From positions 10,374 through 74,373 of the forward strand of contig DF240511.1 in the NCBI GenBank assembly GCA_000507305.1: a DNA stretch of 64,000 bases, in the 5' to 3' direction. Under the pieces are notes generated by a model that saw nothing but the letters and a program-made list of their open reading frames with translations, did not search any database and had not been told where the DNA came from. Origin of the DNA: Breviolum minutum Mf 1.05b.01 (Eukaryota > Sar > Dinophyceae > Suessiales > Symbiodiniaceae). The position numbers and the translations under genes were made by a program. Each line of letters starts with the position of its first letter. Position 1 is the stretch's first letter. Below, piece by piece: positions 63,974-64,000 of this stretch.

Positions 63974-64000
63974 CGACGAGGTCTGAAGGTTGGCGATCCT

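Larger units (their letters stand above)
54932..64000 (-). mobile_element. LINE-type non-LTR retrotransposon, 5' end beyond window
   Basis: At least 8.8 kb of minus-strand coding sequence. In order: a zinc-finger/coiled-coil ORF1, an uncharacterised acidic region, RNase H, an APE-type endonuclease, reverse transcriptase, C2H2 zinc fingers, and a methyltransferase-like domain. There are no LTRs. Reading requires frame changes at about 62940, 61870, 61100 and 58110, so this copy is damaged, misassembled or frameshifted. The 3' limit is uncertain. Confidence 0.9.

Noticed and set aside
1..64000. tRNA, rRNA or CRISPR arrays
   Set aside because: No T-loop-like GGTTCGANTCC in a cloverleaf context, no conserved rRNA words, and no spaced direct repeats with unique spacers were seen by eye; a covariance-model scan would be decisive.
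1..64000. Telomere-type TTTAGGG arrays
   Set aside because: No array found; TTTATGGG near 40630 is a short local repeat.

Overview
This window looks like nuclear DNA of a dinoflagellate, most likely Symbiodiniaceae-like. That is inferred from gene and repeat style, because there is no rRNA or organelle marker to settle it. Supporting signs are very low gene density, split genes whose best-fitting introns use GC or GA donors as well as GT, abundant simple repeats (some ending in assembly Ns), a short inverted repeat of a type I associate with these genomes, and two large retroelements with dinoflagellate-style polyproteins.

Layout. Positions 1-32796 are mostly non-coding and repeat-rich. They hold a 54-bp satellite (1-270), two coiled-coil ORFs on the plus strand (6805-8530), CCA, TTG, TACTAC and GTAT microsatellites, and a MITE-like inverted repeat (9366-9480). 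They also hold pieces of a JmjC/cupin-8 gene (15994-19558) and a compound inverted block (23350-25295) containing an inverted minisatellite and a 320-bp tandem duplication. Positions 32797-40588 are a nearly intact Ty1/copia LTR element on the minus strand with two identical 158-bp LTRs. Positions 40589-54890 are again sparse, with one convincing split gene on the plus strand (46335-49250). It encodes tandem cyclic-nucleotide-binding-like domains and was apparently built by internal duplication. Positions 54895-64000 are a LINE-type retrotransposon on the minus strand, with its 5' end off the window.

Main observation. The two retroelements belong to different classes, yet each carries an extra domain resembling a cytosine-methyltransferase fold: a glycine/serine-rich first motif or its remnant, PPC, EHP in place of ENV, then D-x-C-x-[YF]-G and TT-x-x-L. 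In the copia element it lies between protease and integrase. In the LINE it is at the far C-terminus after C2H2 zinc fingers. The LINE also has RNase H in front of its endonuclease, an unusual order. The copia coding sequence is spread over three reading frames although its LTRs are identical. The LINE changes frame four times.

Functions come from motifs read by eye. Exon borders in the cellular genes are inferred from frame, phase and AG acceptors. Long stretches with no recognisable gene are listed as such.
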